From contig CAYPTY010000013.1 in the NCBI GenBank assembly GCA_964413935.1, positions 1 through 64,000 of the forward strand: DNA of 64,000 nucleotides. The letters are read 5' to 3'. Of the stretch, positions 32,272 to 39,203 are shown piece by piece. The DNA is from CAYPTY01 sp964413935 (GTDB taxonomy: Bacteria > Bacteroidota > Rhodothermia > Balneolales > Balneolaceae). Numbering within the stretch: the first letter of the stretch is position 1; every line of letters starts with the position of its first letter. The translations under genes and the position numbers were made by a program. Below the pieces are notes generated by a model. That model was not told the origin of the DNA. It searched no databases and saw nothing but the letters and a program-made list of their open reading frames with translations.

Positions 32272-33084
32272 ATGAATTTTACTAAAGACGACAGAATTGG
32301 GGCAATAGCTACACTGGGCATCAACCTGGCCTTGTTGATTTTTTCCCTTTGGTATACCATCGATTTCTCAAAGGAATTCAGGCCGTCATTTATTGAAGTG
32401 GAACTGGGTGAGTATCAGACCGGTCAGGATACCCAGTTTTCAGAAGTTAAAAATGAACAGGTAGCGAAAAGAGAGAATCCTTCTGAGCTGGAAACCGAGG
32501 ATCCCAAAGAAGAAGCCCCCAAACCGGAAGAAACACCCAAAGAGGCACTTGAAGAAGAAACCAAACCGGTGGATCTTCCCGATCAGAAAGAAGAAGTAAA
32601 GGAGGAGGTGGTTGAAACTCCGGAAACCGAAAAAGTGGATCCCAATGCCAAGGTAGCCGAAGTTAAGGAAGTGGATGTGGATGTACCTCCCAAAGCCAAG
32701 CAGGATGATACCGCACAGGAGGGAGCGGAAGAGTCCGGTGATGTAAAAGGTACGGAAGGCGAAGTGGATTCAGACGAGGGAACCGGAGATGATGAGCAAA
32801 AGGCCTCACCTTATGAACTTAAATGGGAGGGCGAACTGGAGCGGGCGCCTTTGGTGCAGCCCCTGCCACAGAACAACGCAAATGTTGAAGCTGTGATTAC
32901 CGTGCGTTTTGAAGTTCGTCCGAATGGAACGGTAGGACGCATCATTCCCACCCGTAAAATGAATCCGGAACTGGAAAGAGAAGTAATGCGGACGCTGCGA
33001 AGCTGGCGTTTTTCCAGACTCCAGAGCGGCGCGCCCCAGCAAAACCAGTGGGGTGAAATTACCTTCCGCTTCGTTTTCAGCTGA
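32272..33084 (+). CDS. TonB/TolA-like energy transducer
   Basis: 270 residues: a membrane segment near the start (IGAIATLGINLALLIFSLWY), a long periplasmic spacer of about 130 residues very rich in Glu, Pro and Lys (typical of TonB/TolA stalks), and a C-terminal TonB-like domain of about 80 residues (AVITVRFEVRPNGTVGRIIP, ... MRTLRSWRFSRL). Completes a TolQ-TolR-transducer set. No TolB or Pal gene follows; the next sequence is a REP/transposase island beginning 5 bases after the stop. Confidence 0.85.
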   Translation: MNFTKDDRIGAIATLGINLALLIFSLWYTIDFSKEFRPSFIEVELGEYQTGQDTQFSEVKNEQVAKRENPSELETEDPKEEAPKPEETPKEALEEETKPVDLPDQKEEVKEEVVETPETEKVDPNAKVAEVKEVDVDVPPKAKQDDTAQEGAEESGDVKGTEGEVDSDEGTGDDEQKASPYELKWEGELERAPLVQPLPQNNANVEAVITVRFEVRPNGTVGRIIPTRKMNPELEREVMRTLRSWRFSRLQSGAPQQNQWGEITFRFVFS

Positions 33085-33088
33085 TCCA

Positions 33089-33112
33089 TGGTACAAGCAT
33101 CCGCTTGCACCA
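33089..33112. repeat. REP hairpin left of the transposase, outer copy
   Basis: TGGTACAAGC ATCC GCTTGCACCA: 10-bp stem with one mismatch and a 4-base loop. Confidence 0.8.
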
Positions 33113-33120
33113 AACAGCCT

Positions 33121-33204
33121 GCAACCTGCCGCAACTTGCGAATTGTGCCCCCATACCCTGGTGCAACCTGCCGCAACTTGCGAATTGTGCCCCTATACCC
33201 TGGT
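33121..33204. repeat. Two tandem copies of a 42-bp unit
   Basis: Unit starts GCAACCTGCCGCAACTTGCG and ends ATACCCTGGT; the second copy at 33163-33204 differs at about one base. Its end merges into the next REP hairpin, so the unit boundary falls in the REP stem. Confidence 0.85.
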
Positions 33205-33224
33205 GCAAGCGTCCGCTTGCACCA
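33201..33224. repeat. REP hairpin left of the transposase, inner copy
   Basis: Perfect: TGGTGCAAGC GTCC GCTTGCACCA, 10-bp stem and 4-base loop. Confidence 0.9.
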
Positions 33225-33291
33225 AACAATCCCACCCAAAACAGCTAATCAAACCGTTTTCCTGACAGTCTAAATTTGCCTACGATTCAAT

Positions 33292-33843
33292 ATGAGTCGT
33301 AAATACAAATTTCGAGATCAGTCACTTCCATACTTCGTGACCTTTGCTACAGTCAACTGGGTTGATGTATTCAGCAGAGCCTGTTACTGTGAACTATTGA
33401 TAAGAGATTTGAAATATGCACAGATAAGAAAAGGCTTGCTGATACACTGTTGGTGTATTATGCCATCACATATACATATGATTATTGGTACTGAAAAAGA
33501 ACCTATGCAAAATATCCTACGGGATTTTAAAAGCCATAGCTCGAGATCCATCAGGCAGGCAATAAAATCAGAAGCCAGAGAAAGCAGGAAAGAATGGATG
33601 TTAAACCTATTTGAATCAGCAGGAATATCGAATGGAAACAATAAGGACTGGCAGTTTTGGCAACAGCAGAATCACCCGCTAGCCGTTGATACCGATAAGA
33701 AACTCTTTAACTTTGTCAATTACATTCACTTTAATCCTATAAAGGCTGGTTATGTAGATGCACCGGAACACTGGATCTGGAGTTCTGCCAAAGATTATGC
33801 TGGTACTCGAGGGCTACTGGATATTGACTTTATTGGCAGATAA
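33292..33843 (+). CDS. REP-associated tyrosine transposase (RAYT, Y1 HUH family)
   Basis: 183-residue single-strand DNA endonuclease/transposase. It starts with the family pattern KFRDQSLPYFVTFATVNWVDVF, has the HUH metal motif in MPSHIHMIIG (His-x-His), and a C-terminal YIHFNPIKAGYV followed by WIWSSAKDYAG. The catalytic Tyr cannot be assigned with certainty; Tyr in KDYAG or YIHF are candidates. RAYT proteins cut REP hairpins as single strands and are thought to spread them. No insertion-sequence ends or second gene are seen. Codon use is more AT-rich than neighbours, consistent with transfer. Confidence 0.9.
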   Translation: MSRKYKFRDQSLPYFVTFATVNWVDVFSRACYCELLIRDLKYAQIRKGLLIHCWCIMPSHIHMIIGTEKEPMQNILRDFKSHSSRSIRQAIKSEARESRKEWMLNLFESAGISNGNNKDWQFWQQQNHPLAVDTDKKLFNFVNYIHFNPIKAGYVDAPEHWIWSSAKDYAGTRGLLDIDFIGR

Positions 33844-33879
33844 AATCTGAGGTATATGAAACCGGGCGCAAGCGGACAT

Positions 33880-33903
33880 TGGCGCAAGCGGAGGCTTGCG
33901 CCA
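33880..33903. repeat. REP hairpin right of the transposase
   Basis: Perfect: TGGCGCAAGC GGAG GCTTGCGCCA. A half copy (GGGCGCAAGCGGAC) precedes it. Confidence 0.88.
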
Positions 33904-33922
33904 GTCAAGGACTTAGGCCACC

Positions 33923-33946
33923 CTGGTGCAAGCTTCCGCCCGCATC
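33923..33946. repeat. REP hairpin right of the transposase, degraded
   Basis: CTGGTGCAAGCTTCCGCCCGCATC: left arm intact, right arm mutated. Confidence 0.6.
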
Positions 33947-34060
33947 ATTATAAACGAAGCTCAATATGTGTGCACCCGAATAGGCAATAAAAGTGCTTTT
34001 AGCTAAATAGCCCATTCTGTTCTAAATTAAAGGCTGGGAATACTAACACTGCATTGCACC

Positions 34061-34348
34061 GTGAACACCTGCAGGCTTTTAATTATATCTTTCATTGCCA
34101 ACCTGGCTTTTTTAATAAACCTTGCTTTATTTTTAGGTGGTGGAGCACTTCTGATATTTGGTTACGAGCCCATCAAACCACACCTGCTTACCCTGATCGT
34201 CATCATATTTGTGCTGTACCTGTTCCCGGAATTATACAGCGACTGGCTGGTCGAAAAACTGGGAATTGGCGATAAAAGAGCCCGCATCAACAATTCCTTC
34301 ACCATATTTTTTAAGCACCTCTCTTACTGCCGTTCCAAGAAGGCATGA
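34061..34348 (+). CDS. Small membrane protein of unknown function
   Basis: A 95-residue protein with a GTG start, two long hydrophobic segments (about residues 6-32 and 41-58) and a basic, amphipathic C terminus (KLGIGDKRARINNSF, HLSYCRSKKA). No family recognised. The overlapping frame starting at 34054 is rich in His/Trp and rejected. It precedes the large Asp-box protein by 108 bases. Confidence 0.6.
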   Translation: MNTCRLLIISFIANLAFLINLALFLGGGALLIFGYEPIKPHLLTLIVIIFVLYLFPELYSDWLVEKLGIGDKRARINNSFTIFFKHLSYCRSKKA

Positions 34349-34456
34349 AACCGAAGTAAAGCCCTAAAAACGGCCATTCACATTTTTTTACCGACTTGTT
34401 GCATCTCAATCATTAGATTCGTTTTCTGTTATCTCTCTTAAACCAACGATTGATTT

Positions 34457-37400
34457 ATGAAAGCAATGCGCTCTTCTCTTTTCTTAATGCTGATCTTGTG
34501 CTTCAGCTTCGGAACCCAGAATTCAACTGCCCAGGAAGTTTTCGGACATGGCAGTGAAACCACTGATCCTGCCGTTGATCCCGTGCTGCTTCAGGAGCTG
34601 GAATACCGCAACATTGGTCCGTTCAGGGGTGGCCGTTCTGTTGCCGTAGCCGGCCACGACTCCAATCCCTATGTTTTTTACACCGGTTTTGCCGGAGGGG
34701 GCGTTTATAAAACCGAGGACGGCGGAAATTCATGGTTTAATATTTCCGATGAATATTTTAAAACGGGCTCAGTGGGAGCCATCACTGTTGCGCCATCGGA
34801 TCCGAATGTAATTTATGTGGGTATGGGCGAAACGGATATCCGGGGAAATATGAGCCCGGGCGACGGTATGTATAAATCAACCGATGGGGGTAAAACCTGG
34901 GAGCATATTGGCCTGGGGAATTCCGCTTTTATTGGCGACATCGAAGTACATCCTTACAATCCGGATATGGTCTGGGTAGCCGCGATGGGACAGCTTTTCG
35001 GAACCGAAGGTAATGATGAGCGCGGGGTTTATATGTCAACCGATGGGGGTAAAACCTGGCAACGGGTACTTTATGTGAATGACATGACCGGCGCGGTTGA
35101 TATCGGCGTAGATCCCAATAATCCGCGGATTCTGTTTGCCGCTATGTGGAGAGCCTATCGCTCGCCATGGGAGATGAGCTCCGGCGGCGAAGGAAGCGGA
35201 TTGTACCAGTCCAGAGACGGGGGTAAAAACTGGTCCAATATTTCCACCCGTCCCGGATTACCCAAAGGCACGCTGGGTAAAATCGGCGTGAATGTTTCAC
35301 CGGTTAATTCTGAGATTGTGTACGCCATGATCGAAAATGAAAACGGGGGCTTGTTCAAGAGTACCGATGGCGGCGACACCTGGAGACGCATCAACAAAGA
35401 AAGAAAATTACGACAACGCGCCTGGTATTACACCAAAGTGATCCCTGATACCAAAAACGAAGACATTGTGTATGTGCTGAATGTTCAGTTCCACAAATCA
35501 ACGGATGGAGGACGAACCTTCAGCAGTATTGGAACTCCGCATGGCGATCACCATGACCTCTGGATTTCATCCGCCGACCCGAATCGTATGATCATCGGTG
35601 ATGATGGAGGCGGTCAGGTTACCTACAACGGAGGGGAATCCTGGTCCAGTTATTACACATCCGCTACTGCCCAGATTTATCAGGTTTTTGCGGACAATCA
35701 GTTCCCGTACATGATTTACGGTGCCCAGCAGGATAACAGTACTTTTGCCATCAAAAGCCGGACTGCGGGCAGCAGCATTGGAGAGCGTGATTGGTGGCCT
35801 GTTGCAGGCGGGGAATCCGGTTACATTGCCCCGGATCCTGAAAACCCGGATGTAACCTACGGCGGCTCTTATGGGGGGTATCTGAATAAGTACAATGCCA
35901 AAACCCGCATGAGTGACCGCATTGATGTATGGCCTGACAATCCCATGGGTTCCGGTGCGGATGTACTCAAATATCGTTTTCAGTGGACCTTCCCGATTGT
36001 GGTCTCCCCGCACAATTCGGATGTACTCTACGCTACCTCTCAGCATGTACATCGCTCAACCGATGAAGGCATGAGCTGGGAAACCATTTCGGATGACCTT
36101 ACCAGAAATGACAAATCCAAGCAGGGTGAATCCGGCGGACCCATCACCAAAGATGATACTTCTGTAGAGTACTACAATACCATTTTCACCTTTGTGGAAT
36201 CGCCCATTGAAGCGGGTCTGCTCTGGGCCGGATCAGACGACGGACTGATCCACATTTCCCGCGATAATGGCGAAACCTGGCAAAATGTAACGCCCAAAGG
36301 AATGCCTGAGACCATGGTCAGCATTCTGGATGCCTCCCATCATGATCCGGGCACGGCTTACTTCGCAGCCACACGCTATAAATTCGGGGATTTCCAGCCT
36401 ATGATTTATAAAACCAGCAATTATGGTAAAAGCTGGAAGCGCATCAACAATGGAATTCCATCCACCGACTTCACCAGAGTTGTGCGGGAAGATCCCAATA
36501 AAAAAGGATTGCTGTATGCCGGTACGGAAACCGGTATGTATGTCTCCTTCAACGACGGGGAAAACTGGCAGCCTTTTCAGCTGAACCTGCCACCGGTACC
36601 TGTCACAGATCTGGCCTTGCAGAATGAACATAAAGACCTGATTGTGGCCACACAGGGACGTTCATTCTGGGTATTGGATGACCTGCAGGCTCTGCATCAG
36701 ATCAACGATGAACTTATGAACAAACAGGCTGCGCTTCTTGAACCGGAAGACACCTACCTGTTCGGACGGTCCTTTAACATCCCGGCCGGAGCCACCGCCG
36801 GGCAGAATCCGACCAGTGGAATCGTAGTCTATTACACGCTGAATGCGGATTTGGATGAGGAAATCAAACTACAGTTCTCGGACTGGAATGATGAAGTGAT
36901 TCAAACCTTCTCCAGCAAAACAGATCCACGCGGACGCCCGGTAAAAGAATCCGAAGAATTTTATGAAGAAGAAGAACGTCAGCGAAACGGAGTGCCGACC
37001 GTACACGCGGGCCTGAACCGTTTTGTATGGAATCTCCGCTATCCGGATGTGACCAGGATCAACGGAACTCAGATACTATGGGCCGGGGGAACCGGCGGTC
37101 AGCAGGCCCCTCCCGGAACCTACCAGGTTAGCCTGTGGATAGGGGATGAAATGATCGCCAGAGAGGAAGTGGATGTGCTGAAAGATCCGCGCCTGACCGA
37201 TGTGACCGAGGATGATATCATGGCCCAGTTTAATCTGGTTCGGGATATCAAAGCCAAACTGGATACCACGCATAAAGCCATCAACAAAATCCGTGAAGTG
37301 AGGGGTGAAATATCTGAGGCGCTTGCGGAATCAGGTGATAATGAAGAAGCGAAAAACCTGGCCAAAGAAATCCGTAAAGCCCTAACGGAAATTGAGCAGG

Positions 37401-37660
37401 CGCTGGTGCAGACCAAAGCGGAATCCATTCAGGATGTGCTCAACTTCCCGATTCGCCTGAATAACAAACTGGCAGCATTATCCTCTACGGTGGAAACCGG
37501 CCTCGGCCGACCCACGCAGCAGCAGTATGCCGTATTTGCTGATCTTTCGGCTAAAGTGGATGCTCAGCTGGAACGCCTGAAACCTATTCTGGAAGGGCAG
37601 TTTGAACAGTTTATTCAGGAAATCGAGAATCCGGCTATACCCATCAATAACGAGCGCTAG
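34457..37660 (+). CDS. Large secreted Asp-box/BNR repeat protein (sortilin-VPS10-like propeller)
   Basis: 1067 residues with a signal peptide (RSSLFLMLILCFSFGTQ, cleavage likely after NSTAQ). About eleven Asp-box repeats of the form SxDGGxTW are spread over residues 60-750 (for example KTEDGGNSW, KSTDGGKTW, MSTDGGKTW, QSRDGGKNW, KSTDGGDTW, RSTDEGMSW, ISRDNGETW, KTSNYGKSW), as in beta-propeller sialidases, xyloglucanases and VPS10 proteins. The last 300 residues include a beta-sandwich-like part and a helical tail. Often annotated as glycosyl hydrolase, but no catalytic residues can be assigned. Its stop is directly abutted by the stop of the convergent gene. Confidence 0.88.
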   Translation: MKAMRSSLFLMLILCFSFGTQNSTAQEVFGHGSETTDPAVDPVLLQELEYRNIGPFRGGRSVAVAGHDSNPYVFYTGFAGGGVYKTEDGGNSWFNISDEYFKTGSVGAITVAPSDPNVIYVGMGETDIRGNMSPGDGMYKSTDGGKTWEHIGLGNSAFIGDIEVHPYNPDMVWVAAMGQLFGTEGNDERGVYMSTDGGKTWQRVLYVNDMTGAVDIGVDPNNPRILFAAMWRAYRSPWEMSSGGEGSGLYQSRDGGKNWSNISTRPGLPKGTLGKIGVNVSPVNSEIVYAMIENENGGLFKSTDGGDTWRRINKERKLRQRAWYYTKVIPDTKNEDIVYVLNVQFHKSTDGGRTFSSIGTPHGDHHDLWISSADPNRMIIGDDGGGQVTYNGGESWSSYYTSATAQIYQVFADNQFPYMIYGAQQDNSTFAIKSRTAGSSIGERDWWPVAGGESGYIAPDPENPDVTYGGSYGGYLNKYNAKTRMSDRIDVWPDNPMGSGADVLKYRFQWTFPIVVSPHNSDVLYATSQHVHRSTDEGMSWETISDDLTRNDKSKQGESGGPITKDDTSVEYYNTIFTFVESPIEAGLLWAGSDDGLIHISRDNGETWQNVTPKGMPETMVSILDASHHDPGTAYFAATRYKFGDFQPMIYKTSNYGKSWKRINNGIPSTDFTRVVREDPNKKGLLYAGTETGMYVSFNDGENWQPFQLNLPPVPVTDLALQNEHKDLIVATQGRSFWVLDDLQALHQINDELMNKQAALLEPEDTYLFGRSFNIPAGATAGQNPTSGIVVYYTLNADLDEEIKLQFSDWNDEVIQTFSSKTDPRGRPVKESEEFYEEEERQRNGVPTVHAGLNRFVWNLRYPDVTRINGTQILWAGGTGGQQAPPGTYQVSLWIGDEMIAREEVDVLKDPRLTDVTEDDIMAQFNLVRDIKAKLDTTHKAINKIREVRGEISEALAESGDNEEAKNLAKEIRKALTEIEQALVQTKAESIQDVLNFPIRLNNKLAALSSTVETGLGRPTQQQYAVFADLSAKVDAQLERLKPILEGQFEQFIQEIENPAIPINNER

Positions 37661-38221
37661 TTAATCTGAACCGTTACGGTTCTGACTTCTTCGGGGGCCG
37701 CGACTGCGCGGCTCTCTTTGATTTCGGCCCTCTTCCATACGGCGGCCCTGAGGATTGAGCAGCATGGCGATGCGTCCGGCTGCCTGATTAAACTTCTCCA
37801 GCTGCTCAGGCCGGCAAAGACCTTTAATGTCATTAAAATGCTGGAAGGTGAGTTTTTCCATCCGGCTAACATGACTGCCCATCTCTTCAGCCAGGGAGTC
37901 AACAAAGGTACTGACGATTTCAGGCTGGTTCAGATGGCGATACAGTTGCTGCCGGTTTTCGTGCATGGCATTCATTACAGGACGTACACGTTCAAAATGG
38001 GTTCTTCTCAGTTGCTGCAGTTCCTGCACTTGGGCTTCATCGAAATTCAAGCGGTTTGAAAGCACCCGGGTGGTCAGATCGCGTCTTATTTCAGGTCGCT
38101 GATTTGCTTTCCAGCGCACATTTTGTAGCACAATGATGCTGAGGGTAATCAGATTCAGTACAACCAGAATGCTGATGGTCCACTTGGTAAGGCGATTGCT
38201 TCTGCTCTTCTCTTCGCTCAT
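37661..38221 (-). CDS. Periplasmic Spy/CpxP-like helical protein with N-terminal membrane anchor
   Basis: 186 residues: one membrane segment (WTISILVVLNLITLSIIVLQ) and then an all-helical, Arg/Gln/Glu-rich periplasmic part containing LNFDEAQVQELQQLRRTHFE and a C-terminal LCRPEQLEKFNQA, which resembles the LTxxQ repeats of Spy/CpxP and heavy-metal-sensing CnrX-type proteins. The tail after residue 155 is basic and disordered. It overlaps the preceding anti-sigma-like gene by 4 bases (ATGA), so it belongs to the sigma cassette and probably senses envelope or metal stress. No Cys/His/Met metal site is obvious. Confidence 0.82.
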   Translation of the reverse strand: MSEEKSRSNRLTKWTISILVVLNLITLSIIVLQNVRWKANQRPEIRRDLTTRVLSNRLNFDEAQVQELQQLRRTHFERVRPVMNAMHENRQQLYRHLNQPEIVSTFVDSLAEEMGSHVSRMEKLTFQHFNDIKGLCRPEQLEKFNQAAGRIAMLLNPQGRRMEEGRNQREPRSRGPRRSQNRNGSD

Positions 38222-38532
38222 TCCAGTTCCTCGTCAAGGGTTTGATACTGAGGAAAGTAATCGTCTACAACCGTGCTGTAATCGTCGGATGGTGCCGTAC
38301 TGCTGCCCTGAAGCACACTGAAGAGCAGGATTCCGTTTAAGAGCATGATGGTGATGAGGGCAGCGACTTTCATCCAGTCCATAAGGTGGAAGCTGGCCTG
38401 AGGTGGATGTTGCTCCAGCCTGGATTCCACTTCAGACCAGAAGTCATCGGATGCCTGCAGCATTTCATGGGAAGTCATTTTGTCTAAAGCTTCCGCTGCT
38501 TTTTGATTGATATGTTCTTCTCGTTTATTCAT
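38218..38532 (-). CDS. Anti-sigma-factor-like membrane protein
   Basis: 104 residues: a soluble N-terminal segment (NKREEHINQKAAEALDKMTS, then ASDDFWSEVESRLEQHPP), one membrane segment (WMKVAALITIMLLNGILLFS) and a short acidic periplasmic end. Located between an ECF sigma gene (34 bases upstream) and the CpxP-like gene, with which it overlaps by 4 bases. It has no zinc-binding anti-sigma motif. Inferred to hold the sigma factor at the membrane. Confidence 0.75.
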   Translation of the reverse strand: MNKREEHINQKAAEALDKMTSHEMLQASDDFWSEVESRLEQHPPQASFHLMDWMKVAALITIMLLNGILLFSVLQGSSTAPSDDYSTVVDDYFPQYQTLDEELE

Positions 38533-38566
38533 GCCTGTGTTGGGTTAGACGACATCGAAATAAAAA

Positions 38567-39163
38567 TCATTCGTTCAGTTGACGGTAGAATTCTTCCAGT
38601 TCAGTCCGGAGGTTGGTTTTGGCCCGATGCAGCAGGGATTCAACGGCTGAGGTCGTTTTTTCCATGACGGCTGCAATTTCCTGATAACTGAGTTCCTGAT
38701 AATTGGCCAGTGTAAAGGCAATGCGCTGATTTTCGGGTATTTGATTCAGTGCCTGCCGAATGGCCTCAGCCTGTTGCTTGCGGATCAGGTCTTCTTCCGG
38801 ATCATTCAATCCGCCCCGCAGTAATTCCAGCGAGGGTTCTTCTTTTTGAGCAGAGGTTGCCGAATTGAAAGCCCGGCGTTTCAGCCGTTTTTGTTTGCGT
38901 ACCTCATCCAGTGATTTCCGGGTAGCGATTTGGTAAATCCAGGTGAAGAGATTTGAATCTTCCCGGAACTCGGGAAGTGAACGGTATACCTCAACAAATA
39001 CCTCCTGTGCCAGGTCTTCAGCAAACTGCCGGTCCTGAACAAATCCATAGCAAAGATTAAGCACAGGATTTTTGTAAGCTTCCACCAGCTTGCGGAAAGC
39101 CTCCCGGTTACCCTGCTTCAGCAGGGAAATGGATATGTCAGGTTCAGTTTTAATAGCGTCCAA
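38567..39163 (-). CDS. RNA polymerase ECF-type sigma-70 factor
   Basis: 198 residues. Region 2 is seen as AFRKLVEAYKNPVLNLCYGF and EDLAQEVFVEVYRSLPEF, region 4 as LSYQEIAAVMEKTTSAVESL. A TTG at 39163 is the first start available after an in-frame stop; the first internal ATG lies far downstream. Head of a three-gene cassette with the anti-sigma-like and CpxP-like genes, parallel to CnrYXH/RpoE-type modules. Confidence 0.9.
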   Translation of the reverse strand: MDAIKTEPDISISLLKQGNREAFRKLVEAYKNPVLNLCYGFVQDRQFAEDLAQEVFVEVYRSLPEFREDSNLFTWIYQIATRKSLDEVRKQKRLKRRAFNSATSAQKEEPSLELLRGGLNDPEEDLIRKQQAEAIRQALNQIPENQRIAFTLANYQELSYQEIAAVMEKTTSAVESLLHRAKTNLRTELEEFYRQLNE

Positions 39164-39203
39164 ATTTGGTTAGACGCTAAAGATTAGCAAAAAATGCGCT
39201 GAA

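Larger units (their letters stand above)
33089..33946. mobile_element. REP/RAYT island
   Basis: A transposase gene flanked on both sides by REP hairpins with the core GCAAGCnnnnGCTTGC: left copies at 33089-33112 and 33201-33224, right copies at 33880-33903 and 33923-33946 (degraded). This is the standard layout of a REP-associated tyrosine transposase with its own repeats. Inserted between the TonB-like gene and a small membrane gene. Confidence 0.8.

Noticed and set aside
33053..33273. Two short open frames on the plus strand
   Set aside because: They run through REP hairpins and the 42-bp tandem units.
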